Part shown: positions 32,162 to 41,265 of the stretch, piece after piece
Position numbering within the stretch: position 1 is the first letter of the stretch
Layout: each line of letters opens with the position of its first letter
Assembly (NCBI RefSeq): GCF_025465275.1
Contig: NZ_JAODNK010000002.1
Span: 34,065 to 98,064 of the forward strand
Source: Nocardia sp.
GTDB taxonomy: Bacteria > Actinomycetota > Actinomycetes > Mycobacteriales > Mycobacteriaceae
Direction of reading: 5' to 3'
DNA length: 64,000 bases
Program-made: the position numbers and the translations under genes
Notes under the pieces: generated by a model
The model's input: the letters and a program-made list of their open reading frames with translations, nothing else
Told to the model about the DNA's origin: nothing
Database searches by the model: none

Positions 32162-33120
32162 GGCGTCCCGTACTCCGGAACGATCACTTTGCTCGAGGGG
32201 CTGGCGGCGCGGACGGCGGCGACAAACGCATCACGGCGCTGCAGATCCCGGTCGCCGATGGGCGGCGGGTTCTGCAGTGGGGATTCGAAATCGTCCCAGT
32301 GCACCGGAACCACCGTTGCGGGATGGTTCAGTGCCCGCAGGAGACGGCCGATGTAGTCGTGGGTGACATCGGCGGCATTGACCGCGATCATCGCCACATC
32401 GGGGTTCAGGCCCCGCACATTGCGCTCCACGAAATCGCTTGCGCCCATGAAGAAGATCGACGGGCCGTCGCGCAGTGACAGCTGGAAGTTCAGGGTGTCG
32501 CCTTCGGGGAGATCGGCGATCGTCGCGGGCGGGTCGGTGCGGCCGGTGCGGACACCGGGGAACGGAATCCCGTAGGTGGCGGTCCGGCTGTGCAGTGATC
32601 CGACGACTTCCATTGTGTAATCACCGAAGTCGAGAATCTCGCCGCCCTTCAGAGTGCTCAGCTGACCCGGCGGCACGCCGCAGGCCGTCGCCAGGTTGTA
32701 GGTGGTGAGGGTGCCGTGGACGCGCGCTCCGGTGCGGGTCGCGATATACGGGACATCGTTGAAATGGTCCCAGTGGGTGTGCGTGACGAAAACGTGTTTC
32801 GGCGCCCCGACGTGCGGATCGATGGCGGCCGGGTCGACGCGCAGCGGGGTGGCGGGGTCGAATGCGCCGGTGGCCAGACCGACCGGGAAACGGGTCAGAT
32901 AGGGGTCGATCAGCAGGGTGTCCGCGCCGATGTCGATGCGCCAGCCCGAGACGCCGAGCCAGCGTAATTCCGCTGTGGCAGCGCCGCTTTCCGGTCCGTG
33001 CCGGTTCGAGTCGTCGCGGCGCAGCAGGGTTACCGCGCCGACGGTCCCGGCGGCGGTCGCGCCGACTCCGGCGGTGGCCGCCATGCGGAAGAAGCGCCGG
33101 CGATCGATACGAGAGTTCAT
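32146..33120 (-). CDS. MBL-fold metallo-hydrolase with Tat signal
   Basis: 324 residues. Seen: a Tat-type signal with RRRFFRMAA and a hydrophobic AGVGATAAGTVGAVTLL segment, then the metal-binding motif HTHWDH, a further His in VVGSLHSR and Asp in MGASDF, and a final His in VPVHWDD. The pattern is of the UlaG/NAPE-PLD-like MBL branch. Inferred: an exported, zinc-dependent hydrolase, substrate unknown. It converges with the double TetR gene. Confidence 0.85.
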   Translation of the reverse strand: MNSRIDRRRFFRMAATAGVGATAAGTVGAVTLLRRDDSNRHGPESGAATAELRWLGVSGWRIDIGADTLLIDPYLTRFPVGLATGAFDPATPLRVDPAAIDPHVGAPKHVFVTHTHWDHFNDVPYIATRTGARVHGTLTTYNLATACGVPPGQLSTLKGGEILDFGDYTMEVVGSLHSRTATYGIPFPGVRTGRTDPPATIADLPEGDTLNFQLSLRDGPSIFFMGASDFVERNVRGLNPDVAMIAVNAADVTHDYIGRLLRALNHPATVVPVHWDDFESPLQNPPPIGDRDLQRRDAFVAAVRAASPSSKVIVPEYGTPYRVA

Positions 33121-33193
33121 GGCACGACCAAAGCAGTCGCGGCCCGGGCCTGTCCAAGATCAAAAGGCGAATTACCTGATATGCGAATCGATA

Positions 33194-34129
33194 TCAGAGC
33201 ACTTCAGCGGGCATGCGAAGCTGATCTACCGCCGTCCGGGCAGCGCGGCTCATAGCCAGATCCACATCGATCCGCCGCGAACCAAGCTCCTCGGTGCGGG
33301 CGAATACCGCGACCGCATAGCGACCGCCGTCCGGGTACTCGACCACCCCGGCCTCCATATGCAGTCCGGGGAGCGTCCCGGTCTTGGAGGCCACCTGCAC
33401 CTCGTCCGGGAAACCGGCGGCCAAGCGGGTCCAGAACAATTGCCGCCGAAGCAGATCCCTGGTGGCCGCGCAGGCGGCGGCCGCACCGGCCTCGTCCCGC
33501 CAGATCTGGCCGAGCAGGCCGGTGATCTCACGCGGTGTGCTCGAGGTGGTGTGGTCGGGCTGGAAGACCCGCATGGTCGCCACCTGCGCCCGGGTGAGCG
33601 CCGGATAGATCCGGGCGAATTCGCCGCCGTCGGCCGCGCCCACATCCGCGAGCATGGATTCCAGCAATTCGCGCGGCCCGCCGATCACGCGGGTGCGGTC
33701 CAGGCCGAGTTCGGCGGCCAGCAGGGCGGGCGTCTCCACGCCGATGCGGCGCAGGAGGAGGTCTGCGGCGGTATTGTCGCTCACCGACATGGCGAAGAAC
33801 GCCAGGTCACGCAGCGATATCTCGATATCGTCCTGACAACCCGCGGTACCCCAGCCGCCCAGCCGATCGCCCGCTCGCACCAGCACTCGCTCGGTCGGAT
33901 CCAGCTGTCCGGCCGCGCACTGCCGGCAGAACTCGAGTACCAGCAGGATCTTGAAGATCGATGCGATCACCACCTGGTCACCGGCGTCCACCTCGATCTC
34001 GCGGCCGCTGTCGATATCGACGGCATGCAGCCACCCCCGGACCGGGATCGCCGCGAAGGTTTCTCGAATCCGTTCCGCTGTCGCCACCCGATCACGGTAG
34101 CCGCAGGCGCGACTCATATCGGATGCCAT
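33194..34129 (-). CDS. Serine hydrolase, class A beta-lactamase-like
   Basis: About 311 residues. Seen: the penicillin-binding-type triad motifs S57-IF-K60, S117-D-N119 and K249-T-G251. No signal peptide is visible with any of the possible starts (ATG 34129, ATG 34117, GTG 34087), and no class A ExxLN motif could be found. Known beta-lactamases act outside the membrane, so this protein is probably a cytosolic relative with another role (inference). It is divergent from the LysR gene with only 11 bp between the chosen starts, so the two are likely linked in regulation. Confidence 0.8.
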   Translation of the reverse strand: MASDMSRACGYRDRVATAERIRETFAAIPVRGWLHAVDIDSGREIEVDAGDQVVIASIFKILLVLEFCRQCAAGQLDPTERVLVRAGDRLGGWGTAGCQDDIEISLRDLAFFAMSVSDNTAADLLLRRIGVETPALLAAELGLDRTRVIGGPRELLESMLADVGAADGGEFARIYPALTRAQVATMRVFQPDHTTSSTPREITGLLGQIWRDEAGAAAACAATRDLLRRQLFWTRLAAGFPDEVQVASKTGTLPGLHMEAGVVEYPDGGRYAVAVFARTEELGSRRIDVDLAMSRAARTAVDQLRMPAEVL

Positions 34130-34140
34130 ATCGTTGCCGG

Positions 34141-35103
34141 GTGGATTTGGCCCGGCACCTGCACTACTTCCTGGTTGTCGCGGAGGAGCTGCATTTCGGC
34201 CGCGCCGCCGAGCTGCTCGGGATGGCACAGCCGCCGCTGAGCCAATCGATTCAGCGGCTCGAACGGGAGCTCGGGGTGCCGCTGTTCGACCGTTCGCGCC
34301 GCCGGGTGGAACTCACCGTCGCGGGCAGCCTACTGATCGACGAGGCGCAGCGGTTGCTCGCCGCCGAGGAACGATTGCGCACTGTCATGCGCAAGGCGCG
34401 GGCGGGCGATCTCGGCACGCTGCGCGCCGGGGTGCCGCCGGATCTCTCCGCTCCCGTACTGCACGCGCTACTGAGCCGAATCGACGCCGAAATACCCGGT
34501 CTCACAGTGGATCTACTGGAATTGACCACCGCGGAACAACTTCGAATGCTCGATACCTCGAGCCTGGATGTGGGGATGGTGGATCAGCCGATCGACCGCC
34601 CCGACCTGCACTGCGGTTCCGGCGTCGAATTACCGCTCGGCGTGGTGCTGCCGCGCACGTCACCGCTGGCTCGGTCGGCCGAGGTCGATCTCGCCGACCT
34701 CAGCGGGCACGATCTGGTGCTCTTCCCCCGCGAAACCGCACCCGATTGGCACGATCTGCTGTTGGAGCACTGCCGTGAACACGGTTTTGTACCGGCCGGC
34801 ATTCGGCACGCCCGGAATCCGGAATTTCTGCTCGGCCTGGTGCTGGCCGGGCATGGGGTAGCTCTCGATCAGGAATCGACCGCACGCCGCGAGCCCAGAG
34901 TGGCATGGCGGCCGCTCAGGGGCCGCCCGCTGCGCCGTCGCCTGTCGATGGTGTGGCCGGGCACCGGCACCCATCCGGCGGCTACTCGATTCGCCGAGAT
35001 CGCCACCCGGGTGGTCGCCGGGGATATGGCGCGTACGCCACTGGCCGCGCCGGGTGCGGCAGCTCCGTGGTCCGTCGTCTACACGCCGCACCCACGGAAC
35101 TGA
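34141..35103 (+). CDS. LysR family transcriptional regulator
   Basis: 320 residues. Seen: the LysR N-terminal domain, LARHLHYFLVVAEELHFGRAAELLGM then QPPLSQSIQRLERELGVPLF, and a full effector domain. GTG 34141 is chosen because the family N-terminus begins there; no clear Shine-Dalgarno precedes it. The divergent neighbour is the beta-lactamase-like gene, a classic LysR arrangement (as in AmpR-AmpC), although here a target relation is inference. Confidence 0.88.
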   Translation: MDLARHLHYFLVVAEELHFGRAAELLGMAQPPLSQSIQRLERELGVPLFDRSRRRVELTVAGSLLIDEAQRLLAAEERLRTVMRKARAGDLGTLRAGVPPDLSAPVLHALLSRIDAEIPGLTVDLLELTTAEQLRMLDTSSLDVGMVDQPIDRPDLHCGSGVELPLGVVLPRTSPLARSAEVDLADLSGHDLVLFPRETAPDWHDLLLEHCREHGFVPAGIRHARNPEFLLGLVLAGHGVALDQESTARREPRVAWRPLRGRPLRRRLSMVWPGTGTHPAATRFAEIATRVVAGDMARTPLAAPGAAAPWSVVYTPHPRN

Positions 35104-35111
35104 TCACCCCG

Positions 35112-35309
35112 GTGAAATTACTGCCGGCTGAACAGGCCCCGGCTGGTAGACCCCGACACCGGGTTCGAGCACGAACAACGCTGCGCGACAGGCACATCGC
35201 CGAGTACTTCCTCGACATGCTCGCCGCAGCCCTGGAAGGAGGGCTTACCGCAGCTCTGGCAGACGATCCGCTGACACACGCGATCTCCTATGACATCGTT
35301 GGTGATTAA
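35112..35309 (+). CDS. Possible small hypothetical protein
   Basis: An open frame of 65 codons from GTG 35112, beginning 9 bp after the LysR stop, with a natural-looking helical middle (RDRHIAEYFLDMLAAALEGG) and acidic end. There is no ribosome-binding site and I recognise no family. It may be a gene remnant. Confidence 0.3.
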   Translation: MKLLPAEQAPAGRPRHRVRARTTLRDRHIAEYFLDMLAAALEGGLTAALADDPLTHAISYDIVGD

Positions 35310-35326
35310 TACCTAGACGGGGTATT
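35308..35326. repeat. Small AT-rich inverted repeat in the LysR-lipoprotein gap
   Basis: AATACC (35308-35313) and GGTATT (35321-35326) are separated by 7 nt. GGAGGAGG follows at 35331 with an ATG at 35352, but the frame opened by that ATG overlaps the lipoprotein gene and does not look coding. The rest of 35327-35568 shows nothing else; the dyad may belong to the lipoprotein promoter. Confidence 0.35.
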
Positions 35327-35568
35327 GCCCGGAGGAGGGTATCAACGGCGCATGTCAGCGCTGTCACCCGTCACCGAGAAGTGCACGGATATCCCCGTCC
35401 CTGACTACCAGGGTAGCCTCCGTCCACGAAGCGGCGGACAGCGCCCGACCGTCGGCGCGGCGCGGACGCATCCACCCCGGGGCGGAACGCGGGTGGGAAT
35501 GGGACTCGCCGCCCCGGCCCGTGGGTGGTTCCGCGGCCGTATTCACCTGGTGCACCGTGGGATACATG

Positions 35569-37050
35569 ATGCGGATGGGTACCGGTATTCGAGTGGGGGC
35601 AGTACTCACCGGTGTGTTGCTGGTGACGGCGGGATGTTCGGCTACCGATGGGGACGGAGCACCGGCGCTGACGTGGGGATCGTGCCCACCGCCCGCCCCA
35701 TCCACGACCACCGCGCCCGTGGTGGTGGACCCCGGCCAGCAGTGCGCGAAAATGACTGTGCCGGTGGATTATTCCCACCCCCGCGCGGATACGCTGCAAC
35801 TGACCGTTTCCCGCCTGCGGACCAGCAAACCGGGCGAGCGTCTCGGGGATCTGATCATCGGTCAGGGCGGGCCCGGTGAACCCGGTCTGGACCTGCCCAG
35901 CGAGGCGCTGACCACATTGCCGGCGGCCGTCCGCGATCACTTCGATCTGTACGGACTGGACTATCGCGGGATGGCCGATAGCTCGCCGATTCAGTGCGGT
36001 ATCGACGAATCCGATCGGCGGGCGCTGGTGGGTGTGCCGTATCCGGCGCCGAACGGGGATATCACCGAGGATATCGCCCGCGCGCACCGCATTGCCGAGG
36101 CCTGCCTACAGCACGGCGGGACGGTGCTGCCGCACCTCACCACCGCCGATATCGCGCGCGATATCGACCGTTTCCGTGACGCATTGGGTGATGAGAAGAT
36201 CTCGTACACCGGAATCTCGTACGGCACCTATGTCGGCGCGGTCTACGTCAGCCTGTTCCCTGATCACGCCGATCGAGTGCTGCTCAATAGCGTGGACCCG
36301 CCGGGCGGGGTGCGCGACGGTATCGAAAACAAAGGTCTCGCAGTCGATCAAGCCTTCCCCTGGTTCGCGCGGTGGGCCGCCGAGCGCGACGGTGACTATC
36401 ACCTCGGCACCACTGCCGACGAGGTCCGTGACGCGACCCTCGCGGCGAGCCGTGATTTGAACACCACACCGCTGACGGTCGGCGACCACACCCTCACCGG
36501 TAACGCCTTGCTACTGGGCGTGCAGTCATTGCTCGAACAGCCGCAATACTTTCCGGTGATGGCCGGATTGATCAGCGGTGCGGCCAGCCGGAACCTGCCT
36601 GCGGCTGCACTGTCCGGACTGCCCGTGGCGCGGGTGTTCCCGGATAATTTCGTGAGCAGTCAGGATGCGGTGCTCTGCGGCGATACCGCCTGGCCTGCCG
36701 ATCCGGCGCACTACGCCGCTGCGGTGACCGACAATCTGCGACGCTATCCCCTCACCGGCGGCTCCCCGGTCGATATCTGGCCGTGCGCATACTGGTCGCC
36801 GCCGCTCGAACCGCCGGTGGCGATCAGTTCGACCGGACCGGCAAAGGTATTGCTGGTCAATAACACCGGCGACCCGTCCACCGCCTATGCCGGAGCACAG
36901 GCGATGCACAGTGCGCTCGGCTCACGGTCAGCCTTGATCACCGTCGAAGGGGTCGGGCACGGTGTGCCGATCACGGGAGACTGTGTGGGGCGCACTGTCG
37001 AGAACTACTTCGTCAGTGGTGTTCTACCGCCAGATACCCACTGCGGCTGA
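35569..37050 (+). CDS. Exported lipoprotein alpha/beta hydrolase, TAP-like
   Basis: About 493 residues. Seen: lipoprotein signal with lipobox LVTAGC, the usual start of the secreted tripeptidyl aminopeptidase group (CAKMTVPVDYSHP), nucleophile elbow YTGISYGTYVG, the acid in NNTGDPSTAYAGA and catalytic His in GVGHGVP, and a C-terminal TAP-like domain. Several Cys could form disulfides. ATG 35569 is preferred for spacing to GTGGGA; ATG 35566 or 35575 are possible. Known: these enzymes remove N-terminal peptides or cleave esters outside the cell. Confidence 0.87.
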   Translation: MRMGTGIRVGAVLTGVLLVTAGCSATDGDGAPALTWGSCPPPAPSTTTAPVVVDPGQQCAKMTVPVDYSHPRADTLQLTVSRLRTSKPGERLGDLIIGQGGPGEPGLDLPSEALTTLPAAVRDHFDLYGLDYRGMADSSPIQCGIDESDRRALVGVPYPAPNGDITEDIARAHRIAEACLQHGGTVLPHLTTADIARDIDRFRDALGDEKISYTGISYGTYVGAVYVSLFPDHADRVLLNSVDPPGGVRDGIENKGLAVDQAFPWFARWAAERDGDYHLGTTADEVRDATLAASRDLNTTPLTVGDHTLTGNALLLGVQSLLEQPQYFPVMAGLISGAASRNLPAAALSGLPVARVFPDNFVSSQDAVLCGDTAWPADPAHYAAAVTDNLRRYPLTGGSPVDIWPCAYWSPPLEPPVAISSTGPAKVLLVNNTGDPSTAYAGAQAMHSALGSRSALITVEGVGHGVPITGDCVGRTVENYFVSGVLPPDTHCG

Positions 37051-37055
37051 TCCGG

Positions 37056-37880
37056 TCACCTGGCCGCTACGGCGGCCAGGAATTCCTCGAGCACTGCGGT
37101 GACGGCGGCGGGTTGTTCGAGAGTGCTTGTGTGGCCACAGTCTTCGACGATGTGCAGGCGGGCGTCCGGTATGCGGTCGGCGATCTGGCGGGCGCGCAGC
37201 GGTGGAGTGGCACGGTCGTCGGCGCCGACCACCACGAGGGTGGGATGAGCGATGGCCGAGAGCTCGTGTTCGACGGACTTGCGATCGGCCACGGCGAGAA
37301 CCGCTTTGCTGATGGCCGCACGATCGTGACGGCGCAGGCGGGCAGACCAGTCTCGAATGATCGGCCCGCTCAGCGGTCCCGCACGGAAAACGGAGCCGAA
37401 CATGTGCGGTTCGACCTGGCTCTGGATCGCCCGGAATCCGACCAGGCGCAAGGCCATGGCGAGTCGCTTGTACTCGCCGACCTTGGCCGGATCCTCCTGG
37501 CCCGCACTGGTATCCAGCAGAATCAGCGAGCGGAGCAGTTCGGGGTGGCGGGCAGCCAGACGCTGGCCGATGAAACCGCCCATGGACAGGCCGACCCAGT
37601 GCACCGGTGCGATTGCGAGCAGGCCGATCAGGCCAGCGGCATCCGCAGTGAGGGTGTCCATATCGTAATCGCCTGTGGTGGCGGGTGTTTCACCCTGACC
37701 ACGCCAGTCCAGGGTGATGCAGCGGTACTGGTGCCGCAGCACCTGGATCTGCGGTTCGAACATCCAGCCGCCGAACAGCAGTCCGTGCCCGAAGACAAGA
37801 GTCTGGGCATCCGGGTTGCCGGGTGGAATCCCGGTGTCGGAGTAAGCAATCGGGACGCCGTCGATGAGGGCGGTCGGCAT
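37056..37880 (-). CDS. Alpha/beta hydrolase, enol-lactonase-like
   Basis: 274 residues. Seen: HGLLFGGWMF oxyanion motif, LDWRGQGET, nucleophile elbow VGLSMGGFIG, acid in VVGADDRATPP and catalytic His in CGHTSTLEQP. Resembles 3-oxoadipate enol-lactonase-type hydrolases. It is the last gene of the nine-gene lipid cluster, 15 bp after the P450. Inferred: a late hydrolysis or release step of the cluster product. It is convergent with the lipoprotein hydrolase. Confidence 0.85.
   Translation of the reverse strand: MPTALIDGVPIAYSDTGIPPGNPDAQTLVFGHGLLFGGWMFEPQIQVLRHQYRCITLDWRGQGETPATTGDYDMDTLTADAAGLIGLLAIAPVHWVGLSMGGFIGQRLAARHPELLRSLILLDTSAGQEDPAKVGEYKRLAMALRLVGFRAIQSQVEPHMFGSVFRAGPLSGPIIRDWSARLRRHDRAAISKAVLAVADRKSVEHELSAIAHPTLVVVGADDRATPPLRARQIADRIPDARLHIVEDCGHTSTLEQPAAVTAVLEEFLAAVAAR
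37059..37080. terminator. Bidirectional hairpin at the convergent gene ends
   Basis: Perfect 8-bp arms CCTGGCCG (37059-37066) and CGGCCAGG (37073-37080) with a 6-nt loop, inside the last codons of the minus-strand hydrolase and 8 bp after the plus-strand stop. Could stop the plus-strand transcript; for the minus strand it lies within the coding end. Confidence 0.4.
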
Positions 37881-37895
37881 GGGTCGGCTCCTCGG

Positions 37896-39104
37896 TTAAA
37901 CCGTGACAATCAGTTGCGCGGGCCCGCGCACATTGATGCGGCCGTTCCACCGCACTTCCTCGACCACGGCCCGTGGGAAGCGCCGCACGAACGCGGTGAA
38001 CGCGGTGCTGCCCTCCAGACGGACCAGTGCCGCACCCAGGCAGTGGTGGGCGCCGGCGCCGAAGGAGCCGTGCTGCGCCGCATTCGGACGATTGATACGG
38101 AGTTCGTCCGCATCCGCGCCCCAGAATCCGGCGTCCCGATTGGCGGCGGCGATGCAGGCGAGCACCCAGCTGCCGGCGGGGATTTCGATATCACCGACGA
38201 TCAGCGGCTCGATGGTGATGCGGCGCATGAGGTGGACCGGGGAGTCGTAGCGCAGCAGCTCGTCCACCGCGTTCACCGCCAGGGCGGGCTCGGAGCGCAG
38301 GAGCTGGGCTTGTTCGGGATGGCGCAGCAGGGCGAGCAGGCCGCCCGACAGGTGGTTGACGGTCGTTTCGTGCCCCGCCACATAGAGCAGCATGACCTGC
38401 GCGATCAGTTCGTCCTCGGTCAGCGCGTCACCGTCGTGCTCCGCACTGATCAGCGCGGTCAGCAGATCGTCGCCGGGGTGGGTGCGCTTCCATCGGACCA
38501 GCTCGCCGATCATGGCGCGCAATTCCTCGCTGGCGGCCCGAATGCGCGTCTGCAGTTCGGGATCGGCGAGCGGTTCGAGTGCGAGCACCAGGAGCGCGGT
38601 CAGTTCGCGCACCCGGGTGTCCTCCCGCACCGGAATGCCGAGCATTTCCGAGATGATCGCAAAGGGCAGTGGGAAGGCGAGTTCGGTGACGATATCGGCG
38701 CTGCCCGCCGCCGCTATACGGTCCAGCGCGGCGTTCACGTACGCCACGATGCCCGGCTGCCGGTCCGCCACCGCGCGGCGGGTGAACGCCTTGGCGACCA
38801 GACGGCGCAGGCGGGTGTGATCGGGCGGATCCTGATCCAGGATGGACTGCCCGCGCATGATCCGGTTCGCCTTGCCGAGCTCGGCGCTGTCGCTCTTCCA
38901 GGCGGGCAGCCGGGTCAGGTTGGCCTCGTCGACCGAATGCGAAGAACGTTGTAGTGCAGCCACATCCGCATGCTTGGACAGGATCCAGAAGCCGAGTGGA
39001 TGCTCGTACACCGGGGCCTCGGCGCGCAGCCGGGCATAGTCCGGATAGGGGTCCTCCGCGAAACCGGGCGCGAAGAGATCGAAGGCGAAGGGCGCGGCGC
39101 TCAC
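37896..39104 (-). CDS. Cytochrome P450 of the lipid cluster (P450-B)
   Basis: 402 residues. Seen: I-helix LLYVAGHETTVNHL, ExxR equivalent VDELLRYDSPVHLMRR and heme loop FGAGAHHCLGA with Cys355. A CYP107-like bacterial class I P450 by general pattern. It follows the hot-dog thioesterase gene by 2 bp. Inferred: oxidises the acyl product of the cluster. No ferredoxin or reductase is encoded in the cluster. Confidence 0.92.
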   Translation of the reverse strand: MSAAPFAFDLFAPGFAEDPYPDYARLRAEAPVYEHPLGFWILSKHADVAALQRSSHSVDEANLTRLPAWKSDSAELGKANRIMRGQSILDQDPPDHTRLRRLVAKAFTRRAVADRQPGIVAYVNAALDRIAAAGSADIVTELAFPLPFAIISEMLGIPVREDTRVRELTALLVLALEPLADPELQTRIRAASEELRAMIGELVRWKRTHPGDDLLTALISAEHDGDALTEDELIAQVMLLYVAGHETTVNHLSGGLLALLRHPEQAQLLRSEPALAVNAVDELLRYDSPVHLMRRITIEPLIVGDIEIPAGSWVLACIAAANRDAGFWGADADELRINRPNAAQHGSFGAGAHHCLGAALVRLEGSTAFTAFVRRFPRAVVEEVRWNGRINVRGPAQLIVTV

Positions 39105-39106
39105 GG

Positions 39107-39547
39107 CTACCCCAGCTTTACATTGCGCATGGTGACCAGTGCTGTGGCGCAGAGGATTTCGACCTCGTCCTCGACCGAGTAGACGTCCGCGGCGGCGGAG
39201 GTGATGAGTGCGCCCGGCTTGAGGACGCGGCCACGGGCCAGGATCTGCTTGCCCTTGGCGGGGGCGAGGATCTTCACCGTGTAATCGATGGTCATATTCA
39301 CCCAGCCCGGCTGCAGCAGGGTGCCTGCGGCCGATCCCGCGGCGAAGTCGGCGAGCGAGCCGAGCACGCCACCCTGGAAATAGCCATTGTGCTGGGTGAG
39401 TTCCACCCGGAACGGCTGCACGATCTCGACCTCGCCGGGGACCACGCGGCCGAACTCGAAACCGAGATGCTGCGCCGCGGGCATGCTGAGCACAGCGCCC
39501 TCCACTGCCTGCGCGAAATGCGGATTCGGTGCCTGCCAGTTCGACAT
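39107..39547 (-). CDS. PaaI-type hot-dog thioesterase
   Basis: 146 residues. Seen: the PaaI/hot-dog pattern HNGYFQGGVLGSLADFAAG and a C-terminal beta region. ATG 39547 is preferred because GAGGAGCTGAGC precedes it; the frame opens 48 nt earlier. Known: hydrolyses acyl-CoA or acyl-ACP thioesters. Inferred: an editing or release step of the cluster. The spacing to both neighbours is 2 bp. Confidence 0.87.
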   Translation of the reverse strand: MSNWQAPNPHFAQAVEGAVLSMPAAQHLGFEFGRVVPGEVEIVQPFRVELTQHNGYFQGGVLGSLADFAAGSAAGTLLQPGWVNMTIDYTVKILAPAKGKQILARGRVLKPGALITSAAADVYSVEDEVEILCATALVTMRNVKLG

Positions 39548-39549
39548 GC

Positions 39550-41256
39550 TCAGCTCCTCGGTGTGTCGATGAGTGCTTCGATCTGCGGGGTCCACAGCTC
39601 GAATTCCTTGGCCAGATAGCGATTTCGGGCGGCGGATCGCATGATCTTGCCGCTGCTGGTGCGCTGCACCTCGTCCGGCGCGGTCAGCACCACATCGGCG
39701 AGTGCGAGTTCGTGTTCACGCAGTACGGCGGCCTTGATCTCGGCGGCGATATCGCCGGGATCGGCGGCGGCGGTGCGGCGGATCTCCTGGATCACCACCA
39801 GCTTTTCGCCCTCCGGCCCGGAGATCGAGAATGCGGCGCCCGCGCCGGCCCGCAGCGCCGGATGGGCGGCCTGCACGGTCTGCTCGATGTCCTGGGGGTA
39901 GTAATTGCGGCCGCGAATGATGACAAGATCCTTGGATCTGCCGACCACGTACAGCTCACCGTCCAGCAGCAGGCCGAGATCACCGGTGCGCAAGTACTTT
40001 CCGGCGGCGCGAAAGGTCCGCTCGGTGGCCGTCTCGTTCTGCCAGTACCCCTGCGCGACATGGCCTCCCGCGACCCAGATCTCACCTATCCGATCGGGCG
40101 GACACGGCTCGCCGGTCTCGGAGTCGATAATGCGCACCTCTTCGCCTGGCAGCACGTGTCCCGATCCGACCAGCGTCTTGGTCCGTGCCCCGGTGGCGCC
40201 GACGTACCGACGGTCACCCAGCGCCTCGACATCCACCTCGAGCAGTCGGCGACCGCGGCCCGGTGTGCTGCCACTGACGAGCAATGTCGCCTCGGCCAAC
40301 CCGTAGCACGGGTACCACGCGCCGGTGCTGAATCCGTGCGGCGCAAAGGTTTCCTCGAATCGCCGCAGCGTGTCCGGCCGGATCGGCTCCGCGCCGTTGA
40401 ATGCGACCTTCCAGCTGCTCAGGTCCAGTTCCGGGATCGGTGCTGCGGCGGCGCGTCCGACACAGGCCTCGAAGGCGAAGTTCGGGCCGCCGCTGGTGTG
40501 CGCGCGATACCGGGAGATGGTGGTCAGCCACAGCAGCGGGCGGCGGATGAAGGTGGCCGGCGACATCACAATGCTGGTGGCCCCGACGTACAGGGGTTGC
40601 AGCACATTGCCGATCAGGCCCTGATCGTGGAAGAACGGCGCCCAGCCGACCACGGTGGAATCGCGATCGTGGCCGAAGCCCTGCCGGATCATCTCCTCAT
40701 TGGCCACCAGATTGCCGTGCGTGACCATGACGCCCTTGGGCGATGCGGTCGAACCGGAGGTGTACTGCAGGAATGCCACATCGTCCGGGGTGGCCGCGAT
40801 CGGCTCGAATTCCGTTGCCGCCTTGGGCATCCGGTCGACCGCAAGCCAGTGGGTGGCCGCGCACAGCGGCTCCAACGCGGCCCGCAGTGGCGCCACGAAC
40901 AGCTTCAGACTCAGCACTGCGGTCGGCTCGCAGTCCTGCACGACCGACCGGGTGGCATCCTGAATCCGATTGCGGCGCGGCGGATTCAGTGGCACCGCGA
41001 TGACGCCCGCATAGAGACAGCCGAAATACGCGACGATGAATTCGAGACACTGCGGAAAGACCAGCAGTGCGCGATCACCCGGTGCACACCGTGAGGCGAG
41101 CTCCTGCGCCACGCCCAGCGCGGCGGTGTGCAGTCCGCCGTAGGTCAGTGTGGCGGTCTCCTCCCCCGTGTCGTCGAGGAGGATGTAGGCCGTGCGGTCC
41201 GGCTCGGTGGCGGCGCGCTCGCGCAGGATGTCGGGAAGCAGTGTGGGCTGCGGCAT
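39550..41256 (-). CDS. Fatty-acyl-AMP ligase (FAAL)
   Basis: 568 residues. Seen: adenylation motif YTSGSTASPKG (165-175), the FAAL-typical GWAPFFHDQGLIGNVLQPLY, and C-terminal SSGKIMRS with the catalytic Lys. FAALs stop at the acyl-adenylate and pass it to a carrier protein instead of CoA (known). Inferred: activates a fatty acid and loads it on the ACP encoded at 44146, the only carrier here. It lies in the middle of the nine-gene operon. Confidence 0.92.
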   Translation of the reverse strand: MPQPTLLPDILRERAATEPDRTAYILLDDTGEETATLTYGGLHTAALGVAQELASRCAPGDRALLVFPQCLEFIVAYFGCLYAGVIAVPLNPPRRNRIQDATRSVVQDCEPTAVLSLKLFVAPLRAALEPLCAATHWLAVDRMPKAATEFEPIAATPDDVAFLQYTSGSTASPKGVMVTHGNLVANEEMIRQGFGHDRDSTVVGWAPFFHDQGLIGNVLQPLYVGATSIVMSPATFIRRPLLWLTTISRYRAHTSGGPNFAFEACVGRAAAAPIPELDLSSWKVAFNGAEPIRPDTLRRFEETFAPHGFSTGAWYPCYGLAEATLLVSGSTPGRGRRLLEVDVEALGDRRYVGATGARTKTLVGSGHVLPGEEVRIIDSETGEPCPPDRIGEIWVAGGHVAQGYWQNETATERTFRAAGKYLRTGDLGLLLDGELYVVGRSKDLVIIRGRNYYPQDIEQTVQAAHPALRAGAGAAFSISGPEGEKLVVIQEIRRTAAADPGDIAAEIKAAVLREHELALADVVLTAPDEVQRTSSGKIMRSAARNRYLAKEFELWTPQIEALIDTPRS

Positions 41257-41265
41257 CTCGGTTCC

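Noticed and set aside
35352..35879. An ATG with a perfect GGAGGAGG site and a 176-codon frame
   Set aside because: It overlaps the TAP-like lipoprotein gene in a wrong frame and its translation is low-complexity. The ribosome-site match is probably chance or a relic.
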